DNA of 64,000 nt from Rachycentron canadum (Eukaryota; Chordata; Actinopteri; Carangiformes; Rachycentridae). The stretch spans positions 17,695,662 through 17,759,661 of the forward strand of contig CM076656.1 in the NCBI GenBank assembly GCA_038496675.1, written 5' to 3'. Position 1 is the first letter of the stretch, and the number at the start of each line of letters is the position of its first letter. The notes beneath the pieces are model-generated. The model was given only the letters and a program-made list of their open reading frames with translations, searched no databases and had not been told where the DNA came from. Below are positions 37,572-49,272 of this stretch, piece after piece. The translations under genes and the position numbers were made by a program.

Positions 37572-40500
37572 ATGAGAGGTGAGTTTATGGAAATTATTGA
37601 ATTAGTTTTAATGGCATTTGTGTCTGCGGCATATGTGCGCGGATTGTCAATGATAACTTTGGAGTTGCATTCACGGTCATGACGGCACTTTGAAACATAG
37701 TGCGAAGTGCGTAGTCTGCATGCGCACAGTGGAGTAAACACGAGACCGCAAAGCTTGCATCGGAAGAAAAATATAAAGCTTTTATGTTCAAGCATAAGTA
37801 AAATAATAAATAAAATAAAAATACATCACTTGTGGACCTTGAAGGTAGCTTCCGAAATGTTGAATTTTAATATACACACAAAGGGTTATTTAAAAGTGGA
37901 TTATTTTAATTTTAGCACATATACATATTAATCTGCACAGGTTTAAGTTCAGGCTTTTTGTATGAACTGCTTGGGTTTAATGCACTTATTCATTTTCGCT
38001 TGTGACAAGAGGAATGCGTTGCAGCTGCGGTTACTTTATTTCACCGGCGAGCGACTCCACTTATGTAAGAGACGGGAGGGAGGGAGGGAGTGATTCAGGG
38101 GCAGACAGGGAGTTCTTACGTTGGAAAAAATAGCAATTTCCCTTGGATTTCACTGCCATTTTCTGTAATAGTATTGTATTACAATTTGTTTGTGTAGGTT
38201 TTTACAATTTTATCTTGGGTAATCTAGAGTTATTGATTGTTGCACAGGTTTTTTTTTTTTTTTTTTTTTTTTAATAAGTGTTTAATAGCACTGACAGTTT
38301 ATTGTTGTTGAGTTGTACTGTTTCTGTTACTTAGTTCATCTGCCAACGTGTTTATGTTTTCAGCATCAGCAGTATGGCAGCCAGTGCAGTGAGGGAGGAG
38401 GGGTGGAAGAAGGAGAGATAGGAGGTGCCCCATTGACCTAGTTCTGTCATTGAGGATTACAGCGTGTGTGTGTGCCTGCCTGCGTGCGTGCGTGGGTGGG
38501 TGGAGGGGTATGGTCTGTCGTCATTAGTGATGAGACAATGTTGATAATATAAATCAGTTGACAGTGGTGACTGTTCCCCTACAAGACACTGCACTTGAAA
38601 ATTAAAGGATGCCTACTGCCTTTTATTTCTGACGCAACATAAACATTACTTTTATATGAAGGCCTGTGGCAAATATTACATTTATGAAATGTATAATAAA
38701 AATCTCTTGGCATCTATTTTCCACTTCTAACAGTTAAGAGACAAAAATGATTTGTTTTTGTGGTGTCATGATGTCAAAGCCATGCACCACTGTGACAAGC
38801 AGGATATGGGCACAGCAAGCCCACATTTAACCATGAAGCACAGCAGGGGTCAGATAAGCTCAGTTTCCTCTGTCAGCTAAGGTTACTTACATCAACCAGA
38901 GTGCATGTCACTCCAGTCAAGCATAGTGTGTCGCTCATGTTTTGTAAAAATACTACATCATTTACACTATAATAGCCAGTTTTCAGCTGAATTTACTACA
39001 TGGAGGAAAAGAAAATGAAATAGGTAAACGTGTGAAAGTTACAAGTAGTGTTTAGATTTTTCCTTAGTCACTGTACGCCTGATGGATTACAATCAGCAGT
39101 GCTGTCATGCTTATTTACTTCTGACTTATTCTTGAAAACTGTTGTACAAACAAGTTAGGCAGGTATGATGCAACACAATCTAATAAACAAACTTCAACAT
39201 TTAATGCATCGGTGCACTGATGGTGTGCATAGCCAAAGACATATGAGAGTGTATTGGAGCTCAGTTAGCCTAGGATCAAAGGTACAGTAGCAGTAAAGAT
39301 AAAAGGCTGGCTCTCTGCTCTCGCAGGACACTGCTGTGCTGAGCTCAGGCTCAAAGCCACTATCTGTTGAGTGTGCAGCCTTGGGGAAGTTCACAGTGAG
39401 CTACAGTATGTGTCAAGGTGCCCTTTCTCTCTGACAACTGCATGCTAAGATTCCACTTCTTATCTAAAGCTTTAACTCTTCACCCAGCCTGGTTGTCACT
39501 ATGCAAGCAAAATGTCAAAACGTTACCATGGATCTATGCCTTTTTGAGTCTTATAACTACATTTCCTTCTGCAACCCAGTAAGGTAAACAGTGATTATTT
39601 AAAAATAACATTTTGCCCTGTAACATTTGTTTAGGCTCGGTGGTATCTAAAGGCAAAGTCATTCTGATAGGTCATATCTGTTTTTTAAGTATGCGTAAGG
39701 ATACGTGACATCTAAACAGACGTAAAGAGATTTTAAGTCAAGGTAACTTTGATTGCTGCTGCACGATCCTAAATTTGTTCCTGGGGTTTCGAGCAGTGAG
39801 CAGAATTACACGCTGTGAACTGAATTCCTCAGTCTGGTTTTTCTTGTGTGGCAGAGGCCCTCTTGGCTTTAGGCTTGGCAACACACCATATAGCATGTAT
39901 ATCAAGTCCATGCACTTTATCTTTTCTGATCAATGGGTAGGGATTATACCGGCACAGAGTATAAATCTCAATTTCCTTCCAGGTAGAGCTCTGTTGTTCA
40001 GCATGTGATTATTCATTATAGAAAAAATGGGAATGGGTTCAAGGGTGAATGTAGAATAGTAAACCTTAGTCATGAGATGAGATAATTGTTTTAAATCAAG
40101 TCACTGGGATAATCTGTATCATAAATTAAGGGGAAGCAACAAAAAAGAGGGGATTATGAACAGTATTTTTCAGTATCTTCACCTGGTTGGACTGAGAACT
40201 GTAAGGCCAACTTCCTGTTTGGGGTGTGTGATCCTATTCAATTTAAATCTATTGCATTAGAAACATGGCAACATGGCTGCAGTGAAGAGCGAGGCGATAA
40301 GAGCGGTGGATGATATGGGCCTCTTTGATGGACCCGGTGTACAAGAATACCTCTCATTCCACGCCTGCATCTGCTGAGTAATTACTTAAACCTGCAGTGC
40401 ATTTTTAAAGAGTTTGGGGTTAATGTCAGGCCATATTATATGATCTGCGATAGGTAGGTAGGTCAGTGGGATGACAAGAAGAGAAAAACTGTCATTACAG

Positions 40501-43500
40501 TCCACATACAGTAGCTGTATAGAAAACAGGTGCTAGCCGAGGCCATGCTTTGGGAGTTACATGAAAGGTGAGAATGACAGACAGAGGACATGGCTGTATA
40601 TTTAATAAAAATAACTGCCAACTCTGGTTGTATAAAGCCTTATAATATGTTGCAATATACACCATATATGTCATTACTCCTAGAGGCCCCAGAAGTCCAC
40701 TCAAATGTAGGTTAAGTATACAGTATGTCAGGTAGATGTAAAGCACAAGATAAATAGGACCTTGGACTCTGTTTGATTTGCTGGGATGAGAGGGCAAAGT
40801 CTCCCTAGCTGAGGGTTTACAGCACTGACGAGGAAATGTGCTGACAGTCAGTGACACACCAACACACTGACTGACTGACACAGAGAGGACTTTTAAATCA
40901 GTTACTTACCTTATAATGACTTAATATAATAATGATAGTATGTATTTATCCTCACTTAAGCATCACTACTGCACAAGAAAACTACTTACATCACTGTCAA
41001 ATTTAGTGGATATTGTTCAAACTTCACTTATACAGGTACATATATACTATAAGCCAGTGTAGTACCTGTATAAGTGTACTGTACTCGATAAGTTACTTTT
41101 TTCAACAACAATTTTTCAACTCTTAAAAAAAAGTGCCATTGTTGGGTTTGTCTTTAAAGAGGTTAATTGGAAAGCGCTAAAAAAAACTCTGATAAGTAAA
41201 TGAGCCAAAATTCACACCCATTCTGAACACAACAAACTAAAAATATCTATGCTTACTGAGCAGACTGGTGTCACTATCTGATACGAGTGTGTTAGTTGCT
41301 CTACCCACTGTTGTTTATACTAAACTGTATATAATTTGTGCAACATTTATTTTTTAATGGGCCAGAATGACAGAAGGAATCTCTGGGCAGCCAACTGCAG
41401 CGGAGTAAAAATAGATTTATGGTCTCGCTCAAACACAGCTGAAATTTCACTCAAATACTTGACACGCTGCAACAAGTTGAGAGCTACTATTAGCTACGTC
41501 GGTTCCCCCTGCTATAGTTTACAGTACTAGATGTTTTCAGAAATATTTCCAGATGTTGTGCAAGCCATAAAAATCTCCAGTGGGGCAGTTTGACCCTGTC
41601 AGTTTCAACTGGTCATCCAGGTTTCAGTAATCAAACCATACATTGTTTTTGTTTCAAACCAAAAAGAAGGCCTCCACCCTCCCTCCACTTATTGTTTGAG
41701 TCACACTTGGTTCCACCTTAAAACTTGCAAGAAACCAGATTATGTTCCTTGTGGGGCTGCCACCACTGGCGCCTCCCCCCCTTTCCACTGAATGGGAAAC
41801 TGTGTCAGTGGAGCAGCGGCCTGCTCCCTGGGCCTGACTGTGCTGCTCAGCTGACAGGCAGGTGAGGCGGCGAGTCACAGACAAGGCCCTCGCTCTCGGC
41901 AGCCAATGAGAGCGGTGCAGGGCGAGGGAGGATCGTCACACCGTTGCCAGGACAACCACCTTTGAATGAGTGTGTTCGTGGAATGCGGCCAGACGGTGGT
42001 TATATAACAGGCTGAAGGGCGGGGGTGAGGCTCTGGAGGGGGAGCGATAAAGGGAGCAATGGAGAAAGGGATTTTTTTTCCATGGGCCTTTATTTATTTA
42101 TATCCCTCTGTTGCATTTCATTGCCTGACAACAATTCTACCCAACCGACACATTCAAATATGTCACCTGCAATGCACAGAAAGTGTCTTCAGAGGGAATA
42201 GATTTTATTAACTAGTCATGGTTTTCAGTAATGCCAGTCATTAACCTCATTTGTTTTGCCTCGATACGTGATGCACGACCCTCCCTATCCTGGGTGACTC
42301 GTGATCATTTTTCTTTTTCTTTTATTGTGAGCAGTTTACATTTAAAAAAAAACCTTTAGAATTTTCTGTGACGAGCTGTGAAGGCCATTTAAAGCCTTCG
42401 CAGGGATTTACAGGTTACCTAATACCCCGTGTGATCCAACAAAAGTGGTTTAGGGATTGTTTGGCACACCCTGCAGCCCGAGCCAAATCAAATCCTGCAC
42501 ACAGTCTTCATGGTAACACGGGGTTGCAGTTGTTTTGTGGGTTACAATTGTAGGGCTTGGAAGGTTCAGCAGGGCAGTCTGTCTTTGTTAACATGCTCAC
42601 ATTTTGTTCATCCCAGCTGAAGAGCAGCAGAGCGAGCAAGCAAGAGAGAGAGAGACGCGAAACTTTATAACCCCGGGCCTCAGCTAATGCAATTGACCTG
42701 CTATTCTGGGCTTGAGGAGGCCCAGCAACTTAGATAAACAACATAATGAAAAGAACAGGCTGTTCCTGAGTAAGAAGGCTAAGGCTTCCACAAAGAACAC
42801 AAGGTGTATAATGTATACACAGTTTCCTTTGTGTTACACACTTTCTTTCAGACTGCTGTAACTTTATCACAAATGTATCATTATTACTGGCTCCAGCTTC
42901 AAAACTTGTACTGCACATAATCACATTACCATGAAATAACCTCATGTTTTGTGGGAAAGTTCCATCTGCTCCATATAGTATCACATGTGAGGTGGTTGTT
43001 GCATTGTGTGAGTTGAGTTTGAGTTAAAACTTCTAAAAATGATTGACTTTTTACATGCTGTCCACTTCATTTGACGAGGCTGAGGTCTTTTATTGACTAT
43101 AACTGCCGTCAGCGTCATCGGCCTGAAGAGCACATGTCGAATGTTCCTGTAAATGAAACAAAAAAAAAAATGCTTCTTTATTGCTGTGAGAGGGGTTTCT
43201 ATATACAGTATATCCATATTACTGGATGTTGCTAAAGAATGGTAATAGATACTATCTCTTTACATTATATGCATCATTGTAAGGCTGCTACACAACTAAT
43301 GATTATTGTTAATATCTCCAGATTAATTTCTTATCTTATTTCAAATCTTATAAAGTTTTTATTTACCAGTAGTTTAAAATGTAATCAATTTCTTCTGAAT
43401 TTACATTAATTTTGAATAGTCTTATTATCTAGATCATTGTACCAAATGAAAGCAATGTAATATCACTGTCATTATGGAATAACTGTAATTAGCATTGATA

Positions 43501-46500
43501 ACATAAATTTATCCCCTTACTTAGTTAGCAGTTTATTTCTCACTGCATAATTTAACCATAGCTTTAGGTATCATATCTATTAAAGTGTATTTTAGCATTC
43601 CACTGATTTATATATACATTTTCCCCTCATTCTTGTCTCTCCAGCTCAAATAGAGGTGATTCCCTGCAAAATCTGTGGAGACAAATCATCAGGGATTCAC
43701 TATGGTGTCATCACCTGTGAAGGCTGCAAGGTGAGTTATCAAACCAGCATTAAACCAGAGCTTTAATATATTCAATATAATAAAAGCCTCATGTTTATAA
43801 TCCTAAAGATGCAATGATGTTCCATATCTCACATTGTGTGTCTCTTTGTCTGTAGGGTTTCTTCCGACGCAGCCAGCAGAACAACGCAATGTACTCCTGC
43901 TCACGGCAGAGGAACTGTCTAATTGACCGGACCAACCGTAACCGCTGTCAGCACTGCAGATTGCAGAAATGTCTCGCTCTGGGCATGAGCCGTGATGGTG
44001 AGCTCCTGTTACTTGATCTCGATCTAATTAACTCAGAGTTTCCACGACCCGACTTTTGCTTATCGCAATGAATGAGTACTTTCTAAAATGTTAAATTGTC
44101 TTTATATAGCGGTGAAGTTTGGTCGGATGTCCAAAAAACAGCGTGACAGCCTGTATGCAGAGGTCCAGAAGCACCAGCAGTCCCAGGAGTGTGCAGTCAT
44201 TGGTGCCCGTGAGGAAAACACTAACATGTCCGACCTCAGCCACCCCTACAGAAGAGGCTCCAGCACTGCACTCAGCGATCTGGACGACATTACCACGCTG
44301 CCAGAAGGCCTGCTTTTTGACCTACCACTGACCCCAGAGGATGCAGGCGGAGAGTACTGTAACCTGGACATTCAGGGCGGCAGTGCAGGCAGCAGCTCAT
44401 CCTCTCAGAGTTCACCAGAACAGACCAACTTGGACTTTGTAGATGGCAACCACAGCATCAAGCACGAGTACCAGCTGTTGCATGACTCTGGACTCTTCTC
44501 TCATGCTATCCTCAACCCGCTGCCTGGAGGCTGCTCCCTTCTTGAGATAGGTCAGTATAGATCCCTGAAAGCTTGAACCTAAAATCAATTAAAATGTAAT
44601 AATAACTCTAAAGGTGAAAAGACACAACTTATCATCTGCTCCAACAAATGCAGCATATAGCTATTTAGTGTTGTATTTAGTTTTAAGAATTGATATTTCC
44701 AGAGAATTGACAAACGTTTGCTCCTGTTTAGAGCGTATAACTCAGAGTGTGGTCAAGTCCCACGTTGAGACAAGTCAGTACAGCACAGAGGAGCTTAAGA
44801 GAATCGTGTGGACCTTGTATAGCCCAGAGGAGACACGCTCATACCAGACCAAGGTATGTATGACATTTTAATATCCACTTACAAGCACTTGACAGTAGAA
44901 CCTCATGTATACCAGAAAGATCTATTGAAAATCCACCTGGATGTTTGAACAGTTCTTTCTGCAGTCTCTGTTTTACTTGTCAAGGATGGAGGCCGTAGCA
45001 ACAGAGAGGTGGGAGGGGAAAAAAGTCATTGTGTAGAATAAATCAATTCACGCAATTAGACAATCAAAATAAGAGTCAACCAATAAACCTTGGAATGCAG
45101 CTTGTCTGACGCATCTTGGGTGTTTCCATTCTTGTAAAAGCCTTTCTGTCTCTTGCTTTCTCTTTCAGTCAGCTGAGGTGATGTGGCAGCAATGCGCGAT
45201 TCACATCACCAATGCCATCCAGTATGTGGTAGAGTTTGCTAAGCGCATCTCTGGCTTCATGGACCTGTGTCAGAACGATCAGATTATCCTCCTCAAAGCA
45301 GGTCAGCACGGCACCAGTATACACACCAGTATATACATTCATGTGTGCCATCTTCACATTGTGGTTAGCCACTTGGCAGTCAGGAGCTGTTTTTACAAGA
45401 GATGTGCTGCCGCCAGCAAGGCAGCCAGCCTGCTGTGTGTATGTTCATTATTTTACAAACTTTAAGCTCTGACAAGGATAGCTGTTGTCACATGAACAGT
45501 ATGCTACTCTCATTTGGAAGCTGAGTTCAAATATCACGTGCTTGAGTGATTTAAAGAGGTGCATGGTTGTTCTTTTTCTGAAAAAACCTGACCTTGTTTG
45601 AATCACGCAAATGCACTTCTTTGTAGGAAATTGCATCAAGAAGAATATATGGAAGTTAAATTATATATGTATGGTTTTCAGTGACACCCAAGACAATAAT
45701 CAATCCAAACATTACACTGAAGGTTTTGAGAGGTAGCCAAGGTATTCTTCTTCCTCATTGAAGATTAAAGAAACAATGGTGCATACAAATATTTCTCACA
45801 AGGCGTTCAATTAGACTAATTAGATGGTGCATTCAGAAGTGTCCGCACCCATCGACTGACACCACAAGGGTGGAGAAAGATTACAGGTCTCAAAGCTTGT
45901 TGTTAATATCTAAACGCATAACACCATAATATGTCATAACAACAGCATTCAATCAAAAGATTCACATGCTTGAAGACTTCCTACATCGGCTATAACGTAT
46001 AACAATTATGAGCCTTAATAACATCAATTACAAATGCAATTGCACAGGTGACATTTCCCCATTCAAAGCACCTCAGCAAATTAAATATAATTAGCTTGCC
46101 AGGACGGTATGGAATGTTTACTGTATATAATCGGGCAGGTTCGACCAGCACCAGCTTCTTCCTTGCACGTGCAGCAGTACGAATCATAGTGTCAATTGTT
46201 TTAGAAGTGCTGAGAACCAGCTCATGTTGATGGCACTTTGCTCTTTTGTGTATTTGTTTGCAAAATTGTGTCTCAAACATGAAAACTTGCAGTCACTTCT
46301 CCTAATCTCCTCTTATGTGTCAGAGAACCTGATGTACACAGCGTGGTTAAATATTTAGCAAGGGTTTTTAAGTGTTGTACTCTTGCATCAGCTCATTGAC
46401 TATTTCAACATAAGTACCCTGCTAAGTTTTAGTTTTTTTTTCTTTTTTTTATGTGTCTGCAGGCTGCATGGATGTTCTTCTGATCCGTATGTGTCGGGCC

Positions 46501-48243
46501 TACAACCCCGTCAACAATACATTGCTCTTTGATGGAAAGTTTGCCACTGCTCAGCTTTTCAAAGCTCTCGGTGAGTCAACATGTCTTTTCTTTCTCTCAT
46601 GGGAAACGAGTGTATACACTTGATAAAAGGATGAATGGGGGATTTGAGCTAAACCCCCCTCTCCGTCTCATCTGTGTCAGAATCATCACAGTCAGCGAGT
46701 ATCTGTTTTGATGGTCTTTATTTTTCTCTCTCTTCTACCCAGGCTGTGATGACCTTGTGAATGCGGTGTTTGACTTGGCTAAAAGCCTGAGCCGTATACA
46801 GATGTCAGAGGAAGAGATGGCTCTTTTCAGTGCTGCTGTGCTGCTCTCACCAGGTATATCTCTCACTATTTTGTATCAGCCTTGAGAAGGATTGGATTCC
46901 TACTCACTGTAGTATTTACACTATGATGAAAGAAAGAATCCTATAGATGTCACACATTTAATTTATGTGAAACCCTAACCCTTTCCTGGCAGAGATCAGT
47001 AATCATAGATGTTATATAAAAAAGAAGAAGAAATTCCAAAGGTTGGAGCATATGTTTGACACAGCTAACACTAAGAGCAGGACAAATTACAATTGTAGTT
47101 ACATATATAGTTGTCTGTATGCCAGCTATAGGCTTCTGGTATTATAAACCTCTATCACAGGGAAACATAATGACTGGGGGAGGTCTTAAAAATGACAAAA
47201 CATCATTCCTGCGCTTTCAAACTGGTTCCTGTACATTTTCTTTGACTATCTGACCCTATTTTTTAGTCACGTTTAAGAGATGATGGGATAATTAACGTGT
47301 ATGATTAAAGTAATAATGTTAACAAGATGCTGCTTCAGTGTTGGCCTCACTAAAACTCTCTAATGGGTCGTACCCATGCATTGGAATCGTATTGCACATA
47401 ACATACAAATAATATTGATTTCTGTTGGCCATTTTCCAAACCATGAAATGAACATTAGATTGCATAGAGTTGAATCAAGGCAGCTTGTCATGGTGATGCC
47501 TTTAGCAGCAGCCTCAGTTCTGAGTGTTGGGAGTTTCAAAGTCGAATTCTGGGTGTAACTGGCATTTAGTACCCAATACCTTAGTCATGTCAAACATGTT
47601 TAATTTCTCTGCAAACTAATTACAGTTGTGTAGTGAAGCCAACAGCTGCCACAGAGGGAATCAATGATATAAAGTTGAAAAATGTATGAGCTAATAATTT
47701 ATCTGCCAGAAGTTCATAACAGAACTTCATGCGTTTTGTATTGTGCTTCGAGACATTGCATTGTAAACGTTACCAGATGTAGCTTCAGCTGGCGACATGA
47801 AAACACTAATGACACCATCTTGACACTATAATTTCCTTCAGACCGGCCCTGGCTCACAGATGTCCAGAAGATACAGAAGTTGCAGGACAAAGTCTACGTG
47901 GCTCTGCAGCGCTATCTACAAAAAGAGGGAGCGTCAGAAGACAAACTAGCTAAGGTACAGAGCCTGCTGTACTATTGTGCCAGTTTGGTGAAAATGCATG
48001 TTATAATGATTTGTTAACCTACTGTATTAATTCATTAATTAAATTATTTTTTGCTCCTCCACTTCTATTTGTCCTGTCTAGATGGTGTCGAAGCTTCCTA
48101 TAATGAAGTCCATTTGCAACCTTCACATCGACAAACTGGAGTTTTTCCGTCTGGTTCACCCTGAGACAGCATATACCTTTCCTCCTCTGTATAGGGAGGT
48201 TTTTGGCAGTGAAATCACCTTCCCAGACTCCACAGAGGGCTAG
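37572..48243 (+). CDS. ROR-family nuclear receptor (NR1F), complete gene, 10 coding exons
   Basis: RORs are nuclear monomeric activators that bind AGGTCA with an AT-rich 5' flank and are occupied by sterol-type ligands. Coding exons: 37572-37578, 43645-43730, 43856-43997, 44110-44550, 44732-44853, 45169-45301, 46463-46570, 46743-46853, 47842-47954 and 48082-48243 (TAG 48241). All junctions are GT-AG and all phases agree. The protein has 474 residues, against about 460 for RORB1 and 497 for ROR-gamma-t. It starts MRAQIEVIPCKICGDK, the short N-terminus of RORB1 and RORγt. The ATG has G at -3. The DNA-binding domain is nearest RORB (from memory), and the ligand-binding domain is more diverged. 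It sits between sema6b and sh3gl1, where human 19p13.3 has no ROR. It may be a fourth ROR ohnolog, or a gene annotated as rorc- or rorb-like. I withhold a symbol. Confidence 0.95.
37579..43644 (+). other. First intron of the ROR gene (6.1 kb)
   Basis: Bounded by GTGAGT after codon M-R-(G) and by TCTCCAG before the first zinc-finger exon. It holds a T24 tract (38249-38272), a GC-rich promoter-like patch at 41.75-42.06 kb and otherwise unremarkable AT-rich DNA. Patches near 40.25-40.40 and 42.64-42.73 kb look like unique non-coding sequence. I found no alternative first coding exon with a convincing donor in the required phase (one base left over). Confidence 0.6.
41750..42060 (+). promoter_or_regulatory. 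Promoter-like element inside ROR intron 1
   Basis: A GC-rich, CpG-containing patch in an AT-rich intron. It has CCAAT at 41903-41907, an RFX X-box-like word GTTGCCAGGACAAC at 41943-41956 (one base off the usual inverted repeat) and TATATAA at 42001-42007. The order CCAAT, X-box, TATA on the + strand is that of a compact core promoter, with a start expected near 42030. Mammalian ROR genes use alternative first exons, so an isoform promoter is plausible. A coding first exon with a good donor was not found, so it may instead be an enhancer or a non-coding transcript start. Confidence 0.4.
43645..43997 (+). other. DNA-binding-domain exons of the ROR gene (exons 2 and 3)
   Basis: Exon 2 (43645-43730) and exon 3 (43856-43997) encode residues 3-78. 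The first zinc finger uses Cys10, 13, 27 and 30, with P-box EGCKG at 28-32, which reads the AGGTCA half-site. The second uses Cys46, 52, 62 and 65. The stretch RQRNCLIDRTNRNRCQHCRL to LALGMSRD equals RORB as I remember it. Only a few positions differ nearby (Met43, Ser47). The intron between the fingers falls after the Lys31 codon, the usual ROR position. No key residue is missing, so DNA binding should be intact. Confidence 0.93.
44110..44550 (+). other. Hinge exon of the ROR gene (exon 4)
   Basis: Encodes residues 79-225. It begins with the C-terminal extension AVKFGRMSKKQRDSLYAEVQ, the minor-groove arm that gives RORs their AT-rich 5' preference. The rest is a poorly conserved hinge: an acidic/leucine stretch (LPEGLLFDLPLTPED), a serine run (SSSSSQSSPEQ) and IKHE at 195-198, a ψ-K-x-E SUMO-type site. 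The arrangement LDIQ...SP-Q--LD...IK-E parallels RORA and RORB hinges as I remember them, so the ancestral pattern survives although most of the hinge does not align. Confidence 0.85.
45302..46462 (+). other. Intron 6 of the ROR gene
   Basis: GTCAGC donor and CTGCAG acceptor. 1.16 kb of AT-rich sequence with no coding signal. Frames seen in it on both strands lack homology. Confidence 0.6.
46854..47841 (+). other. Intron 8 of the ROR gene
   Basis: GTATAT donor and CTTCAG acceptor. About 1 kb with no recognisable feature beyond ordinary AT-rich DNA. Confidence 0.6.
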
Positions 48244-48509
48244 CACCACTTAGTTAAATAGTTTGATTCACATAGAAACACTGAGGCTTAGTGAGGGGGG
48301 GAGATTTAAAAAAAAAAAAAATGTGGCAACCAGCTGAGGCAAAATCAACCAGCAGCTCAATGACAATCCTGCACGCTACACTTTAGGACACACTCCTCTC
48401 ACCTCTGAACTCCCAACCTTGTGGAGTAGCTTACACTGCCCTGCAAGGCAGTCCTTTCAGCTTCACCGAAACACTGCAGGGACTCCTGCTGGGTGCTCAG
48501 TGCATGTTA

Positions 48510-48548
<39 letters not shown>

Positions 48549-49231
48549 GGAGTTAAAGAAAAAGTTAAATAGAAGCCTATGTAAAAAAAATATTTTTCTA
48601 TGAGGTGACCATAAACCTCTTATCAAGCTGAATTCCTTTATAATATAAATTTGACGTTTATCGTTCTCACAGTTCCTGTAAGCTATTTTTGAATGTACCC
48701 CCTTTTCCTTTTACCATTCAGCACAGCCCTAGGCTTGATATAGAATGTACATACTTAAAATCCTCACCTGCTTTTTGGAGGTTTGCAGTAACAATGCCTG
48801 TTTCAGTTGTCAGTCTAGTAACAATTTAATCATTCACTCAACTTTTTTTTTTTTTTTTTTTTTTGGTAGTGCCCACATTTTACAGTTTTGTAACACATGA
48901 ACAAACTGTTTAAAGGGACCATGATCAAACTCACAAGCAGACAGGGTTTATAAACTGTGTGAATCATGGGCAAACATTCAGTGTCTGCCGCCATGCACCT
49001 ACAAACGCTTGCACACAGAGCACAAAACATAGCACTTATGCTGATCTTTGTAGGTATTTTTATGAGCACACTCTCAGACACTGATGTGAGCTCTTTTTTT
49101 TTTTTTTTTTTTTTTAAAGCAATCAATGACCTCAGTCCTAATACCTTTTCCCTTTGCAAATGCCACTTAGAGAGTGAGAGTGAGATAGTCACAGAGGTAT
49201 TGTGAAAGTATTTTCAGATGTTCGTTTTTTA

Positions 49232-49272
49232 CATATATATATATATATATATATATGTATACACACACACAT
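49232..49272. repeat. (AT)n/(AC)n microsatellite
   Basis: Alternating AT and AC run in the ROR 3' UTR. Confidence 0.85.

Larger units (their letters stand above)
44732..48240 (+). other. Ligand-binding-domain exons of the ROR gene (exons 5-10)
   Basis: Residues 226-474. Helix 3 has W272, C275 and H278, followed by the AIQYVVEFAKRI signature. The polar pocket pair is R319 and R322 in IRMCRA. The His-Tyr-Phe clasp that holds the activation helix in RORγ is kept as H436, Y458 and F462, and the activation helix is PPLYREVF. H278 agrees with RORγ rather than RORB or RORA at that position (from memory). DGK replaces the usual EGK after the pocket strand. The H11-H12 loop is one residue shorter than in RORB. 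The domain therefore looks functional, probably with constitutive or sterol-dependent activation. There are no stops or frameshifts. Confidence 0.9.

Noticed and set aside
42059..42210. ATG with 49-codon frame just after the intronic promoter-like patch, as an alternative ROR first exon
   Set aside because: No good donor in the required phase. The peptide does not resemble any known ROR N-terminus.
44119..44331. Second + frame within the ROR hinge exon
   Set aside because: Out of frame with the receptor exon phases. Shadow.
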